Below, piece by piece: positions 1 to 7,723 of a stretch of DNA of 64,000 bases. A program made the position numbers and the translations under genes. Location: contig NZ_QKUF01000001.1 of NCBI RefSeq assembly GCF_003253565.1, positions 62,001 through 126,000 of the forward strand. The letters run 5' to 3'. The first letter of the stretch is position 1; each line of letters starts with the position of its first letter. The notes under the pieces were generated by a model, which saw nothing but the letters and a program-made list of their open reading frames with translations, had not been told where the DNA came from and searched no databases. This stretch comes from Thermosporothrix hazakensis (GTDB lineage: Bacteria > Chloroflexota > Ktedonobacteria > Ktedonobacterales > Ktedonobacteraceae).

Positions 1-1
1 G

Positions 2-1354
2 CTTGGAGCGATCGCGACGCTGTTCGGGCCTCCGATTGAAGCGATTACCCAGGTGGTACAATCCAAGCTGTCTAAGTCGCGCAAAGCCAACCCGGTTCTG
101 ATGGAAAAGAACATGCTGGCACTGGACATTGCGCAGAAATACGTGCGGGAAAACATTTCCAAACATGACCCTTATCTGCTAGGCGCAGTCGAGAAGGCAG
201 ATCGAGTCGTGCTCAACGGAAATCAGGCAGTTGTCGCGGGCGCACTTGCCGCCAGATGCCGCTTCTTCGCAGGTTATCCAATCACACCCGCCAGCGATAT
301 CATGGAAGCGATGGCAAAAGAGCTTCCCCTTGTCGGAGGGACCTTCCTTCAGGCAGAAGACGAGATGGCCGCGCTGGCCGCGGTGCTTGGAGCCTCATTC
401 GGTGGCGCACGCGCCATGACAGCGACCTCCGGCCCTGGTTTCTCGCTGATGACCGAGTTGATCGGCCTTTCCTCAATGGCCGAGCTTCCCGCCGTCATCG
501 TCGACGCCCAGCGGGCTGGTCCAAGTACCGGCATGCCCACAAAAATGGAGCAATCAGACCTGAGCTTTGCCCTGCATGCAGGCCACGGCGATACCCCGCG
601 CATGATCGTGGCACCGGCCGATGTTGCCGACTGCTATGAACTGATGATCCTGGCCTTTAATATGGCAGAGCGCTATCAGATGCCCGTCATTTTCCTGACT
701 GACCAGTCTCTAACGGCCCGCGTTGAGAGCGTTGATAGACATATCTTTAAACCCGGAGAGATCTGGGAGCGCCTCAAACCTGAAGCCACCGAGGAGACAG
801 AGGAAAAGACCCCTGTTGGCGCCCCTGGCTTTGCCCGCTTTGCCTATACTGCCAGCGGTGTTTCACCGATGACCGCGCCCGGAGCCGGAGCCGCCCCCTA
901 TGTCGCGACCGGTCTGGAGCACGATGAGTATGGGCACCCTGACTACGAACCAGAAGACCATACAGCCATGATGGAAAAGCGCTTCCGCAAGCTGCTGACT
1001 GCCGCCGAGGAGCTGCCCAAACCCGTACGCTATGGCGATGCAGATGCAACCATTGGACTGATCGGGTGGGGCTCAACCGAGGGCACCATTCAGGAGGCAG
1101 TGGATCGCGCACGTGCTAAGGGATATAAAGTGGCATCTCTGCATCTCAAGATTCTGTCACCATTGCCTGACCGCACGATCAAAGAGTTCATCCATTCGGT
1201 TCAGAAGGTGATTGTGCCCGAGTGTAACTACTCCGGTCAATTGGCGAATCTGCTCGGTGCAAAGTACGGTCTTCAGGCGACCCGCGTGAATAAGTTCGGT
1301 GGTATCCCCTTCACCGCTGGCGAAATTCTCCGGGCCATTGAGGAGGTTTGTTAA
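2..1354 (+). CDS. korA: 2-oxoacid:ferredoxin oxidoreductase, alpha subunit (5' end outside window)
   Basis: Catalytic alpha chain of a 2-oxoacid (probably 2-oxoglutarate) ferredoxin oxidoreductase, which oxidises a 2-oxoacid and CoA to acyl-CoA with ferredoxin as acceptor. The reading frame is open from base 2, so the gene starts upstream of the window. A GTG at 53 lies in frame but has no Shine-Dalgarno sequence, so I treat it as internal. The first ~50 residues look like the tail of the gamma domain, so this should be the fused gamma-alpha form (usually ~600 aa). The pyruvate-ferredoxin domain I follows (GYPITPASDIME, SGPGFSLMTE). The stop at 1352-1354 is 3 nt before korB, and the AGGAGG at 1341-1346 in its 3' end serves korB. 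Substrate preference cannot be read from sequence. Confidence 0.9.
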   Translation, partial: LGAIATLFGPPIEAITQVVQSKLSKSRKANPVLMEKNMLALDIAQKYVRENISKHDPYLLGAVEKADRVVLNGNQAVVAGALAARCRFFAGYPITPASDIMEAMAKELPLVGGTFLQAEDEMAALAAVLGASFGGARAMTATSGPGFSLMTELIGLSSMAELPAVIVDAQRAGPSTGMPTKMEQSDLSFALHAGHGDTPRMIVAPADVADCYELMILAFNMAERYQMPVIFLTDQSLTARVESVDRHIFKPGEIWERLKPEATEETEEKTPVGAPGFARFAYTASGVSPMTAPGAGAAPYVATGLEHDEYGHPDYEPEDHTAMMEKRFRKLLTAAEELPKPVRYGDADATIGLIGWGSTEGTIQEAVDRARAKGYKVASLHLKILSPLPDRTIKEFIHSVQKVIVPECNYSGQLANLLGAKYGLQATRVNKFGGIPFTAGEILRAIEEVC

Positions 1355-1357
1355 ACA

Positions 1358-2203
1358 ATGACGCAAACGATCATAAATCCCACCCCGAAGGACTATAAAA
1401 GCACGGTTAAACCGACATGGTGTCCGGGATGTGGAGACTTTGGTGTGCTGAACGCAACCCTGCGCGGTATTTCTGGCATGAAACTTGCTCCAGATCAGAC
1501 CGTAGTGGTTTCCGGTATCGGCTGCTCAAGTCGCTTCCCGCACTTCATGAAGACCTTCGGCTTTCACAGCGTCCACGGTCGTGCCCTGCCTGTCGCTCAG
1601 GGATTGAAAATGGCGCGCCCGGATCTCACGGTTGTTGCCGTTGGCGGTGATGGAGACTTCTTCAGCATTGGCGCTGGTCATCTGGTTCACGCCGCCCTCC
1701 GCAACATTGACATCACAGTCGTCGTGATGGATAACGAGATCTACGGCCTGACCAAAGGGCAAACCTCTCCGACGTCGCCGCATGGCCATGTGACCAAATC
1801 GACGCCATACGGCCTGATGGCCTCGCAGTTCAATCCGCTGCTCACCGCACTCTCGCTCAACGTGAGCTTTGTGGCTCGCGGCTATTCCGCCAAGCCCAAA
1901 GAGCTGGCAGCATTGATCGAGCAGGGTATTCAGCACAAGGGCTTCTCCTTCATCCATGCGCTTAGCCCCTGCCCGACGTTCTACCATACCTTTGATGCCT
2001 GGGATGCCGCTGTTACCCCTGTACCAGAAGACCATGACCCGAGCGACCGTGCAAAGGCAATGGCCCTGGCAATGGAAACAGAAAAGCCATTTATTGGTCT
2101 CCTCTACCGTGAAGAGCGTCCGACGATGGACCAGGCAGCGCAACAGCTGGTTGAGAAAGCGAAAGAGTTCGACGTTGAGCAATATATCCAGCGTTTTGCA
2201 TAG
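1358..2203 (+). CDS. korB: 2-oxoacid:ferredoxin oxidoreductase, beta subunit
   Basis: Thiamine-diphosphate-binding beta subunit, partner of the preceding alpha subunit. It is 281 aa, normal for the family. It carries the CPGCGDFGV cysteine motif near residues 22-30 and the ThDP/Mg motif GGDGDFFSIG followed by MDNEIYGLTKGQ. The ATG at 1358 is preceded by AGGAGG at 1341-1346, which lies in the end of korA, so the two are translationally coupled. No delta (ferredoxin-like) subunit is present, typical of two-subunit KorAB enzymes. A hairpin terminator follows at 2234-2276. Confidence 0.93.
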   Translation: MTQTIINPTPKDYKSTVKPTWCPGCGDFGVLNATLRGISGMKLAPDQTVVVSGIGCSSRFPHFMKTFGFHSVHGRALPVAQGLKMARPDLTVVAVGGDGDFFSIGAGHLVHAALRNIDITVVVMDNEIYGLTKGQTSPTSPHGHVTKSTPYGLMASQFNPLLTALSLNVSFVARGYSAKPKELAALIEQGIQHKGFSFIHALSPCPTFYHTFDAWDAAVTPVPEDHDPSDRAKAMALAMETEKPFIGLLYREERPTMDQAAQQLVEKAKEFDVEQYIQRFA

Positions 2204-2233
2204 CAGCTAAAGAAATACAAGACGCAGAACAAG

Positions 2234-2276
2234 AAAGGCCAGCCTCATTCGGGTGAGTGCTGGCCTTTTGTTTTTC
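2234..2276 (+). terminator. Intrinsic terminator after korAB
   Basis: Ten-bp inverted repeat AAAGGCCAGC / GCTGGCCTTT (2234-2243 and 2259-2268) with a 15-nt loop, followed by a T-rich tail. Confidence 0.85.
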
Positions 2277-2368
2277 AGCATTGAGTATCTGGCTTTTCGA
2301 GGCGCAGCGGCTCAACAGAGACCATTCCCCTGTTCGCTAGACAGGGTTCAGGAAGGGAAAGAATAAAA

Positions 2369-2593
2369 TTAGAAGTTTTCCAGTCCGGGTGTGATGGTTG
2401 TCATCGCAATTGAATTGATTACAGCCTGAGCGAATTGCTCCCCACACGAGCGACAAAAGGTTCCGCTCTCGTTATGGTAGGTTCCTCCGATAGCCGTCAG
2501 CTGCCTCTCCGCGGGCTTCCCGCACCACTCGCAACGGCTGCCGCTTGGGGCAAAATCAACAGAGACTGGACGGCGAAACTCGTTAAACTGCAT
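2369..2593 (-). CDS. Small zinc-ribbon-like protein of unknown function
   Basis: A 74-aa protein with two CxxC pairs (CEWC at residues 21-24 and CRSC at 47-50), consistent with a single zinc knuckle. I do not recognise the family. The frame is open further upstream, but I chose the ATG at 2593 because a strong AAGGAGG lies 7 nt before it. The longer version would have a low-complexity N-terminus without a ribosome binding site. It stands alone, convergent with korAB. An extended -10 element far upstream (2815-2823) could drive it, giving a ~220-nt leader. Confidence 0.65.
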   Translation of the reverse strand: MQFNEFRRPVSVDFAPSGSRCEWCGKPAERQLTAIGGTYHNESGTFCRSCGEQFAQAVINSIAMTTITPGLENF

Positions 2594-2968
2594 GAGGTAT
2601 CCTCCTTTTTTGTGCTGACCAGCGGAACTGTTCAAACACAGGTGAAATTGACAGCACTCAGGGGGATTCTCGTATCCGGGCGGGCTTTCGTGGAACAGCC
2701 ACGGCGATACGGAATCACAATCACTCGCATCATCGCCATTGAGCAACGCTGCTCCCGCACTGGCAATGCTCTTTTCTCGGAGAAGGAAAGAGAGCCATAG
2801 TAGCATGTACAGAAACTATACCATAGATTTGACGAAAATACCAGACCCTGCCATACAAATCCCTACTATTGCATGACACGCCTGTTTCCAGGAAAAAGTT
2901 TCAACCCGAAACCTCTGCCCTTTTCCGTTGTCAAAAGCCGGGCTGAACACTCTCTATTGTCAACGCCT
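2594..2968. other. Gene-poor stretch upstream of the small zinc-ribbon gene
   Basis: I find no convincing gene here. The frame of the small zinc-ribbon protein continues to 2806 but has no start signal there. The only regulatory-looking element is TGGTATAGT on the minus strand at about 2815-2823, which resembles an extended -10 box. Confidence 0.4.
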
Positions 2969-3244
2969 TCACGCCTGTTGTGCCGCGTCCTCGGCAGAAT
3001 CAGAAGACGTTTCTTCGGGCTTCTGAGACTGAGCAAACCTGGGAGATATCCTGTCTCCGATAATCCAGCCTACCACCGCACATATCAGAGTCAGAATCAG
3101 CCAGAACAACGACGCGATTTGATAGTTCACTAAAAAGGCACCGGCCAGCACGCCGGCAATAATAATTCCAACAATCGTGCCAATCGTTAACCCGGTCAAA
3201 CATCCCAGGTGCTTGAGGTTGCGCCCTCGCATTTGGTTCATCAT
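2969..3244 (-). CDS. Small two-helix membrane protein, unknown function
   Basis: A 91-aa hydrophobic protein. Two predicted membrane helices span roughly residues 15-38 and 43-64 (TIGTIVGIIIAGVLAG; FWLILTLICAVVGWIIGD). An acidic, Ser/Glu-rich tail follows. The glycine-rich first helix resembles small glycine-zipper-like membrane proteins, but I cannot assign a family. The start is uncertain: tandem ATGs at 3244/3241 and another Met at residue 5, with only a weak Shine-Dalgarno. Confidence 0.6.
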   Translation of the reverse strand: MMNQMRGRNLKHLGCLTGLTIGTIVGIIIAGVLAGAFLVNYQIASLFWLILTLICAVVGWIIGDRISPRFAQSQKPEETSSDSAEDAAQQA

Positions 3245-3440
3245 CGCCAGTCACAAAATCCTTACAAAATGATTGATAAGCCTGTATAGGGATGATAGCG
3301 CGATCAAACCAGATCGTCAAGGTGAATGCCTTTTCTGCAAGCTCCTTGCAACCGCTCTCTCCTGTGCATACAATGGAAAGAGGAACACAATCGCAACAGA
3401 TGAAGGTGCTGTAAAGCGGGCAGATTTGAAAGGAGAATCC

Positions 3441-4472
3441 ATGAAAGCTGCACTTTTCCACGAACATGGTGATACAAGCGTGTTGCGCATTGAGGACGTA
3501 CCGGAACCCACTCCGGGCCCCACAGATGTGATCGTCAAAGTGCATGCCTGTGGCATCAATCGGCTGGATATCTATTCACGCACCGGGCGCACCAAAGTAG
3601 CCCCCATGCCCCACATCGCTGGCTCAGAGGTCGCGGGCGAGATTGCGGCGCTGGGCAACGCGGTCAGCGGGCTGCAAATTGGACAGGCTGTCGTTGTTGC
3701 GCCCTATCTCTTTTGTGGTGTCTGCGAGTTCTGCCGCTCGGGCGAAGAATGTATCTGCTTGAGAGGCGACATTGTGGGGCTTGGCAACCAGGGCGGCTAT
3801 GCAGAATATGTACGGGTACCTGCCACAAATATTGTGCCTCTGCCCGAGGGCGTCGATACGCTTTCAGCGGCAGCGGTCGGCCTGGCAGCTATTACCGCCT
3901 GGCATATGCTGACGAAACGCGTGACTCTGCACCCCGGGCAGGATGTGCTGATTCTCTCGGGAGGAAGCGGTGTCGGAAGCGCGGCTATCCAATTCGCCAA
4001 GCTGAGCGGGGCCCGCGTGATTACCACGGTCAGCACCGAAGAGAAACGCGCCCGGGCCCTTGAACTAGGCGCCGATGAGGTGATTCATTACCATGAGCTG
4101 GACTTTCTCAAGGAAGTGCGTCGCCTCACCAATAAGCGTGGCGTAGATGTCGTGATCGAGCACGTCGGCGCGGAAACCTGGGAAAAGAGCGTCGCCTGCC
4201 TGAGCCGTAACGGCAAGCTGGTCACCTGCGGCGCGACGACCGGCAACGAGAGCACGCTGAATATCTGGAATCTGTTCGCGAAAGAAATGACGCTGATCGG
4301 CTCCTATGGCGGCACCCGGCAAGATCTGGCCGAAGTCCTGAAACTGGTCGCGGCAAAAGTGTTTGAACCGGTGATCGATAGCACCTATCCGCTGGAAGAG
4401 ATTGCCCGGGCTCACAGCCGCCTGGAAAGCCGCCAGAGCTTTGGGAAGATTCTTGTGACACCCCGAGTATAA
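3441..4472 (+). CDS. Zinc-type alcohol dehydrogenase / quinone oxidoreductase family protein
   Basis: Medium-chain dehydrogenase/reductase of 343 aa that probably reduces or oxidises an alcohol, aldehyde or enone with NAD(P)H. The N-terminal GroES-like domain contains CGINRLD and GSEVAGEI. A structural-zinc cysteine cluster (CGVCEFCRSGEEC) lies near residues 93-105. The Rossmann segment SGGSGVGSAAIQFAKLSG and GADEVIHY follow. The ATG at 3441 has AAGGAG 5 nt upstream, and the longer upstream frame lacks a ribosome binding site. The substrate cannot be inferred. It is followed after 56 nt by a small membrane protein gene on the same strand. Confidence 0.88.
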   Translation: MKAALFHEHGDTSVLRIEDVPEPTPGPTDVIVKVHACGINRLDIYSRTGRTKVAPMPHIAGSEVAGEIAALGNAVSGLQIGQAVVVAPYLFCGVCEFCRSGEECICLRGDIVGLGNQGGYAEYVRVPATNIVPLPEGVDTLSAAAVGLAAITAWHMLTKRVTLHPGQDVLILSGGSGVGSAAIQFAKLSGARVITTVSTEEKRARALELGADEVIHYHELDFLKEVRRLTNKRGVDVVIEHVGAETWEKSVACLSRNGKLVTCGATTGNESTLNIWNLFAKEMTLIGSYGGTRQDLAEVLKLVAAKVFEPVIDSTYPLEEIARAHSRLESRQSFGKILVTPRV

Positions 4473-4528
4473 TAGAAGTGATGCACGCGTGCATCAGCGC
4501 ACTCCGTATTTGAAAGGAAACGACGTTC

Positions 4529-4702
4529 ATGGTTGATCCAGCAAAGGAAGCAAACGACAGACCAGTTGAGATTGTTGACCCGGCAGAAGAGCCAGAGCAC
4601 ACCGGTTCCAACATCAATATCCTTCTTCCACTGGTCCTGGCACTTGTGGCCCTTGTTGTCTTTCTAGCCCTGCGCCGCGAGTCGGAACAGAGCGAGGAAT
4701 AA
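4529..4702 (+). CDS. Single-helix membrane micropeptide (57 aa), unknown function
   Basis: A short gene encoding an acidic, proline/glutamate-rich N-terminus of about 28 residues, one strong membrane helix (LPLVLALVALVVFLAL), then a charged RRESEQSEE tail. The ATG at 4529 is preceded by GAAAGGA at 4512-4518. It ends 45 nt before the end of the convergent acetyltransferase gene. Good start signals and clean membrane topology support a real gene. I know no family for it. Confidence 0.6.
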   Translation: MVDPAKEANDRPVEIVDPAEEPEHTGSNINILLPLVLALVALVVFLALRRESEQSEE

Positions 4703-4747
4703 TCGTTTCTTCCGTGGCAGGGTTGGCCGCGCTCCGGTCAATCCTGC

Positions 4748-5203
4748 TTACAGGCGATAGCGCAACACCAGCATATCGAGCATCGGGATCCCATCTTCCA
4801 CAATTGGCGGCTGGATATAGGCAAAGAAATCCCGGCGCACATGATCCATACGAAAGCCACACTTCTGATAGAACGCGATATTCTCCCATGAGCTATTAGC
4901 CGTCCCGACCAGCAGCGAGCCCACCTTACGCCTGCGACCCTCCTCAACCACCTGCGCGATGATCTCCTTACCATAGCCGCGCCCTCGGGCCTCTGGCACC
5001 ACAGCGACATACTCAATCTCGCTCTCATCCTCCTGCCAGCGCACCGTGACTGCGCCAACGACCTGTTCTCCAACCAGCGCCACCGCAGACATATACGCGG
5101 GATTGGTCAGCGTCGTGCGAATGCGCGCATCATCCTCATCGGCATCATGCAGCAACGTTACCAGTAGCTCAATATCATCACTTGCTTGCAAGCGAACTGT
5201 CAT
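4748..5203 (-). CDS. GNAT-family N-acetyltransferase
   Basis: A 151-aa acetyl-CoA-dependent acyltransferase. The acetyl-CoA loop is visible as VVPEARGRGYGKEII (motif A, R/Q-x-x-G-x-G/A), followed by the C-terminal NIAFYQKCGFR element that closes the fold. I chose the ATG at 5203 because GGAG lies 7 nt upstream. The frame extends to 5263 but without a start signal. The substrate is unknown. It is convergent with the small membrane protein upstream and divergent from the two-component operon. Confidence 0.85.
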   Translation of the reverse strand: MTVRLQASDDIELLVTLLHDADEDDARIRTTLTNPAYMSAVALVGEQVVGAVTVRWQEDESEIEYVAVVPEARGRGYGKEIIAQVVEEGRRRKVGSLLVGTANSSWENIAFYQKCGFRMDHVRRDFFAYIQPPIVEDGIPMLDMLVLRYRL

Positions 5204-5357
5204 AGATTGCTCCGATCTCTCAACAATGTTCAGATAGAATTCAGCTCTTTGCTGTACTGTCACACCATAGCATACTCAGGTTCCTCTTGACAGCCTGCTT
5301 CAGATATGAGATGGTAGCACTGAAACGTTGTTTCCTGTAGAAGCGGGAAAAGCTGGC

Positions 5358-6071
5358 ATGAAAAACACATATGACACACCCTTCACCCCTCGGATACTGA
5401 TTGTTGATGACGAGAGCCGCGTGATCAGCGCTCTCCGTCGTGGCCTGAGCTATGAAGGCTATCAGATCTCGTGTGCCTTCACGGGAGAGCAGGCCCTGCA
5501 CCTGATTCGTTCGCAGACACCAGATCTGGTCATTCTGGATATCATGCTCCCGGACCTCAGCGGGCTTGAGGTCTGTCGGCGCCTGCGCACCGAAAAAAAT
5601 GACGTCGCGCTTCTGATGCTGTCCGCCCGTGACACTATTCCTGATCGTGTACGCGGGCTGGAACTGGGCGCTGATGATTATCTGGTCAAGCCGTTTGCCC
5701 TTGAAGAGCTGTTGGCCAGGGTCAAGGCGCTGTTGCGGCGGAAGCAACCAGCAGGCATCAATCGCGAGCTGCTTCGTTTTGAAGATCTGGAGCTGGACAC
5801 CGCGACCAGACAGGGACACCGGGGCGGGCGCACCTTCCACCTGAGCACAACAGAGTATGAGCTACTGACGCTCTTTCTGCGCAACCCACACATCGTCTTA
5901 CCCCGCGGGGTGATTATGCAGCGAATCTGGGGGGACGACTTTGAGGGTGGCCCGAACGTCCTTGAGGTCTACATCCGCCATTTGCGCAACAAGCTGGAAC
6001 AGAATGGAGAGCCACGCCTGTTGCAGACTGTGCGCGGAACTGGCTATGTGCTGCGTATTCAGGAGCCCTGA
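5358..6071 (+). CDS. OmpR/PhoB-family response regulator
   Basis: DNA-binding response regulator of 237 aa. The receiver domain has the acidic pair D17-D18, phospho-acceptor D61 (VILDIMLPD) and K111 (DYLVKPF). A winged-helix DNA-binding domain follows (LSTTEYELLTLF, RHLRNKLEQ, TVRGTGYVL). The ATG at 5358 gives the usual receiver start. A TTG at 5328 is also in frame. The stop is one base before the start of the histidine kinase, so the pair is co-translated. The signal is not deducible. Confidence 0.92.
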   Translation: MKNTYDTPFTPRILIVDDESRVISALRRGLSYEGYQISCAFTGEQALHLIRSQTPDLVILDIMLPDLSGLEVCRRLRTEKNDVALLMLSARDTIPDRVRGLELGADDYLVKPFALEELLARVKALLRRKQPAGINRELLRFEDLELDTATRQGHRGGRTFHLSTTEYELLTLFLRNPHIVLPRGVIMQRIWGDDFEGGPNVLEVYIRHLRNKLEQNGEPRLLQTVRGTGYVLRIQEP

Positions 6072-6072
6072 T

Positions 6073-7569
6073 GTGTTCAAGGCATCACGTTATGCGTTGC
6101 CGCTTCACTGGCGCTTGACATTATTCTACACGCTGATTCTTGTACTTGCGCTCTGGCTCTTCAGCGCCTTCCTGCTGAATCGTACCGAGCAAGAGGGCTA
6201 CACCAGTATCGATCGAGAGCTACAAACCCGTGCCCTGAGCGTGCGCCTGGGTAAGATGCTCTTTATGCAAGCCACCCCACCCGTTGAAACCATTCCCGCG
6301 CTCAATGGTCTGGGAGATGAGGCCATCGCAATCGAGGTCTTGCGCTATGAGCACTCCAGCTTTACGCTGCTTGCAACCACTGCTACCGTCTCCGAGCAGG
6401 ATATCCTGAACACCGGGATCCAGGCGCAGGCGCCGCCACCGGTTCCCTGGGATGCAGCAAGCGCAAGCCTCGTTGTTCAGGGAAAGGGTGAGCACTGCAA
6501 TCAGCGAGAGATGGGAGCACTTTGCCGCTACAGCACCATCACCTTTCATAGTGAGCGTATCCGCGTTTTTACCTATAAAAGCCCCGATTCGCTCCATATT
6601 ATTCAGACCGCCCAAAGCTATCGCCTGCTTGAACGGCGACTGGACGAGCTGCGGCGCATGTATCTGCTACAGGGACTGTTCCTTGTTGGGCTGGCGCTCC
6701 TCGGCAATAGCCTGATCGGTCGAGGACTGCTCGGAACCGTGCGCCGCATCACCAACTCAGCCCGCACGATTAGCGAGACACGCGACTTTGGCAAGCGTCT
6801 CCCCGAGAGGCCCGGCCTGGTGCGCGATGAGTTCACGACACTCACCGAAACCTTTAACCGCATGCTCGATGCGCTTGAAAGGCTCTATCGCGAGCAGCAA
6901 CGCTTTATCGCCGATGCCTCCCACGAACTTCGCGCACCAATTACTGCCATTCGCTGCAATCTCGATCTGCTTGCGAAGGCGCGGGATCTGCCGCCAGAGG
7001 AGCAACAGGAAGCGCTGGCTGATGTCCAGGCAGAGGCCGAACGGATGAGTCGCCTCGTGAACGACCTTCTCTGGCTGGCGCGTTCGGACAGCCTGGCAGC
7101 ACCGCCACAGCACCGTCAGGTCAAGCTTGATAGCCTGCTGCTCGACGTTTTTCGCCAGTATCATCGTGTTAAAGAGAGCAACAGGCCGCGCCTGCGTTTA
7201 CAGGAAACGGAACCGGTGTGTGTCCTGGGCGACGCGGATCAGCTCAAGCAGGCTCTGGTCGCGCTAATAGACAATGCACTGAAATATACACCGCCCGAGG
7301 GGATAGTCTCCCTCTCGCTCACCGTGCAGGGACAACAGGCGCTGCTTCGCGTCAGTGATACCGGGCCAGGGATTGCCGCACACGATATTCCTCTGCTCTT
7401 TGAGCGCTTCTACCGCACAGCCGAGGCCCGCGCCCACCGGGATGGAAGCGGCCTGGGGCTGGCAATCGTTCAGCGAATCGTGCAGGATCACAAAGGAACA
7501 GTAACAGTAGCCAGTGAATGGGGAAAAGGGAGTACCTTTACAATACAGGTACCACTTACAACACCGTGA
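6073..7569 (+). CDS. Sensor histidine kinase, cognate of the upstream regulator
   Basis: A 498-aa membrane sensor kinase. Helix TM1 is at about residues 17-35 and TM2 at about 197-222, enclosing a ~160-residue extracytoplasmic domain. HAMP follows, then HisKA with phospho-accepting H284 (DASHELRAPI), then HATPase_c with NALKYTPPEG, SDTGPGIA and GSGLGLAIV. The GTG at 6073 was chosen because AGGAG at 6061-6065 lies 7 nt upstream, inside the end of the regulator gene. The frame extends further upstream but that part overlaps the regulator and is not kinase-like. The extracytoplasmic domain is not one I recognise. Confidence 0.92.
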   Translation: MFKASRYALPLHWRLTLFYTLILVLALWLFSAFLLNRTEQEGYTSIDRELQTRALSVRLGKMLFMQATPPVETIPALNGLGDEAIAIEVLRYEHSSFTLLATTATVSEQDILNTGIQAQAPPPVPWDAASASLVVQGKGEHCNQREMGALCRYSTITFHSERIRVFTYKSPDSLHIIQTAQSYRLLERRLDELRRMYLLQGLFLVGLALLGNSLIGRGLLGTVRRITNSARTISETRDFGKRLPERPGLVRDEFTTLTETFNRMLDALERLYREQQRFIADASHELRAPITAIRCNLDLLAKARDLPPEEQQEALADVQAEAERMSRLVNDLLWLARSDSLAAPPQHRQVKLDSLLLDVFRQYHRVKESNRPRLRLQETEPVCVLGDADQLKQALVALIDNALKYTPPEGIVSLSLTVQGQQALLRVSDTGPGIAAHDIPLLFERFYRTAEARAHRDGSGLGLAIVQRIVQDHKGTVTVASEWGKGSTFTIQVPLTTP

Positions 7570-7683
7570 AATAAGGATAGACAGGTAGCACCATTCTCTC
7601 CCATAGTGTCTACATGAAAGCTATCGGGCCTTTCATCTCGCTCTAAATCTCTGGATCCAATTTTACTAATTTACGGCCTGAGT

Positions 7684-7713
7684 TTGCGTCATATGCCCTC
7701 GATATACTATAAT
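7684..7713 (+). promoter_or_regulatory. Sigma70-type promoter for the DUF4032 gene
   Basis: TTGCGT, an 18-nt spacer and TATAAT (7708-7713). The expected start point, near 7720, falls almost on the annotated ATG at 7724, which makes that ATG doubtful or the message nearly leaderless. Confidence 0.5.
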
Positions 7714-7723
7714 CAAAGGAAGG

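Noticed and set aside
2594..2806. N-terminal extension of the small zinc-ribbon protein
   Set aside because: No start signal, biased composition, and a strong AAGGAGG directs initiation at 2593.
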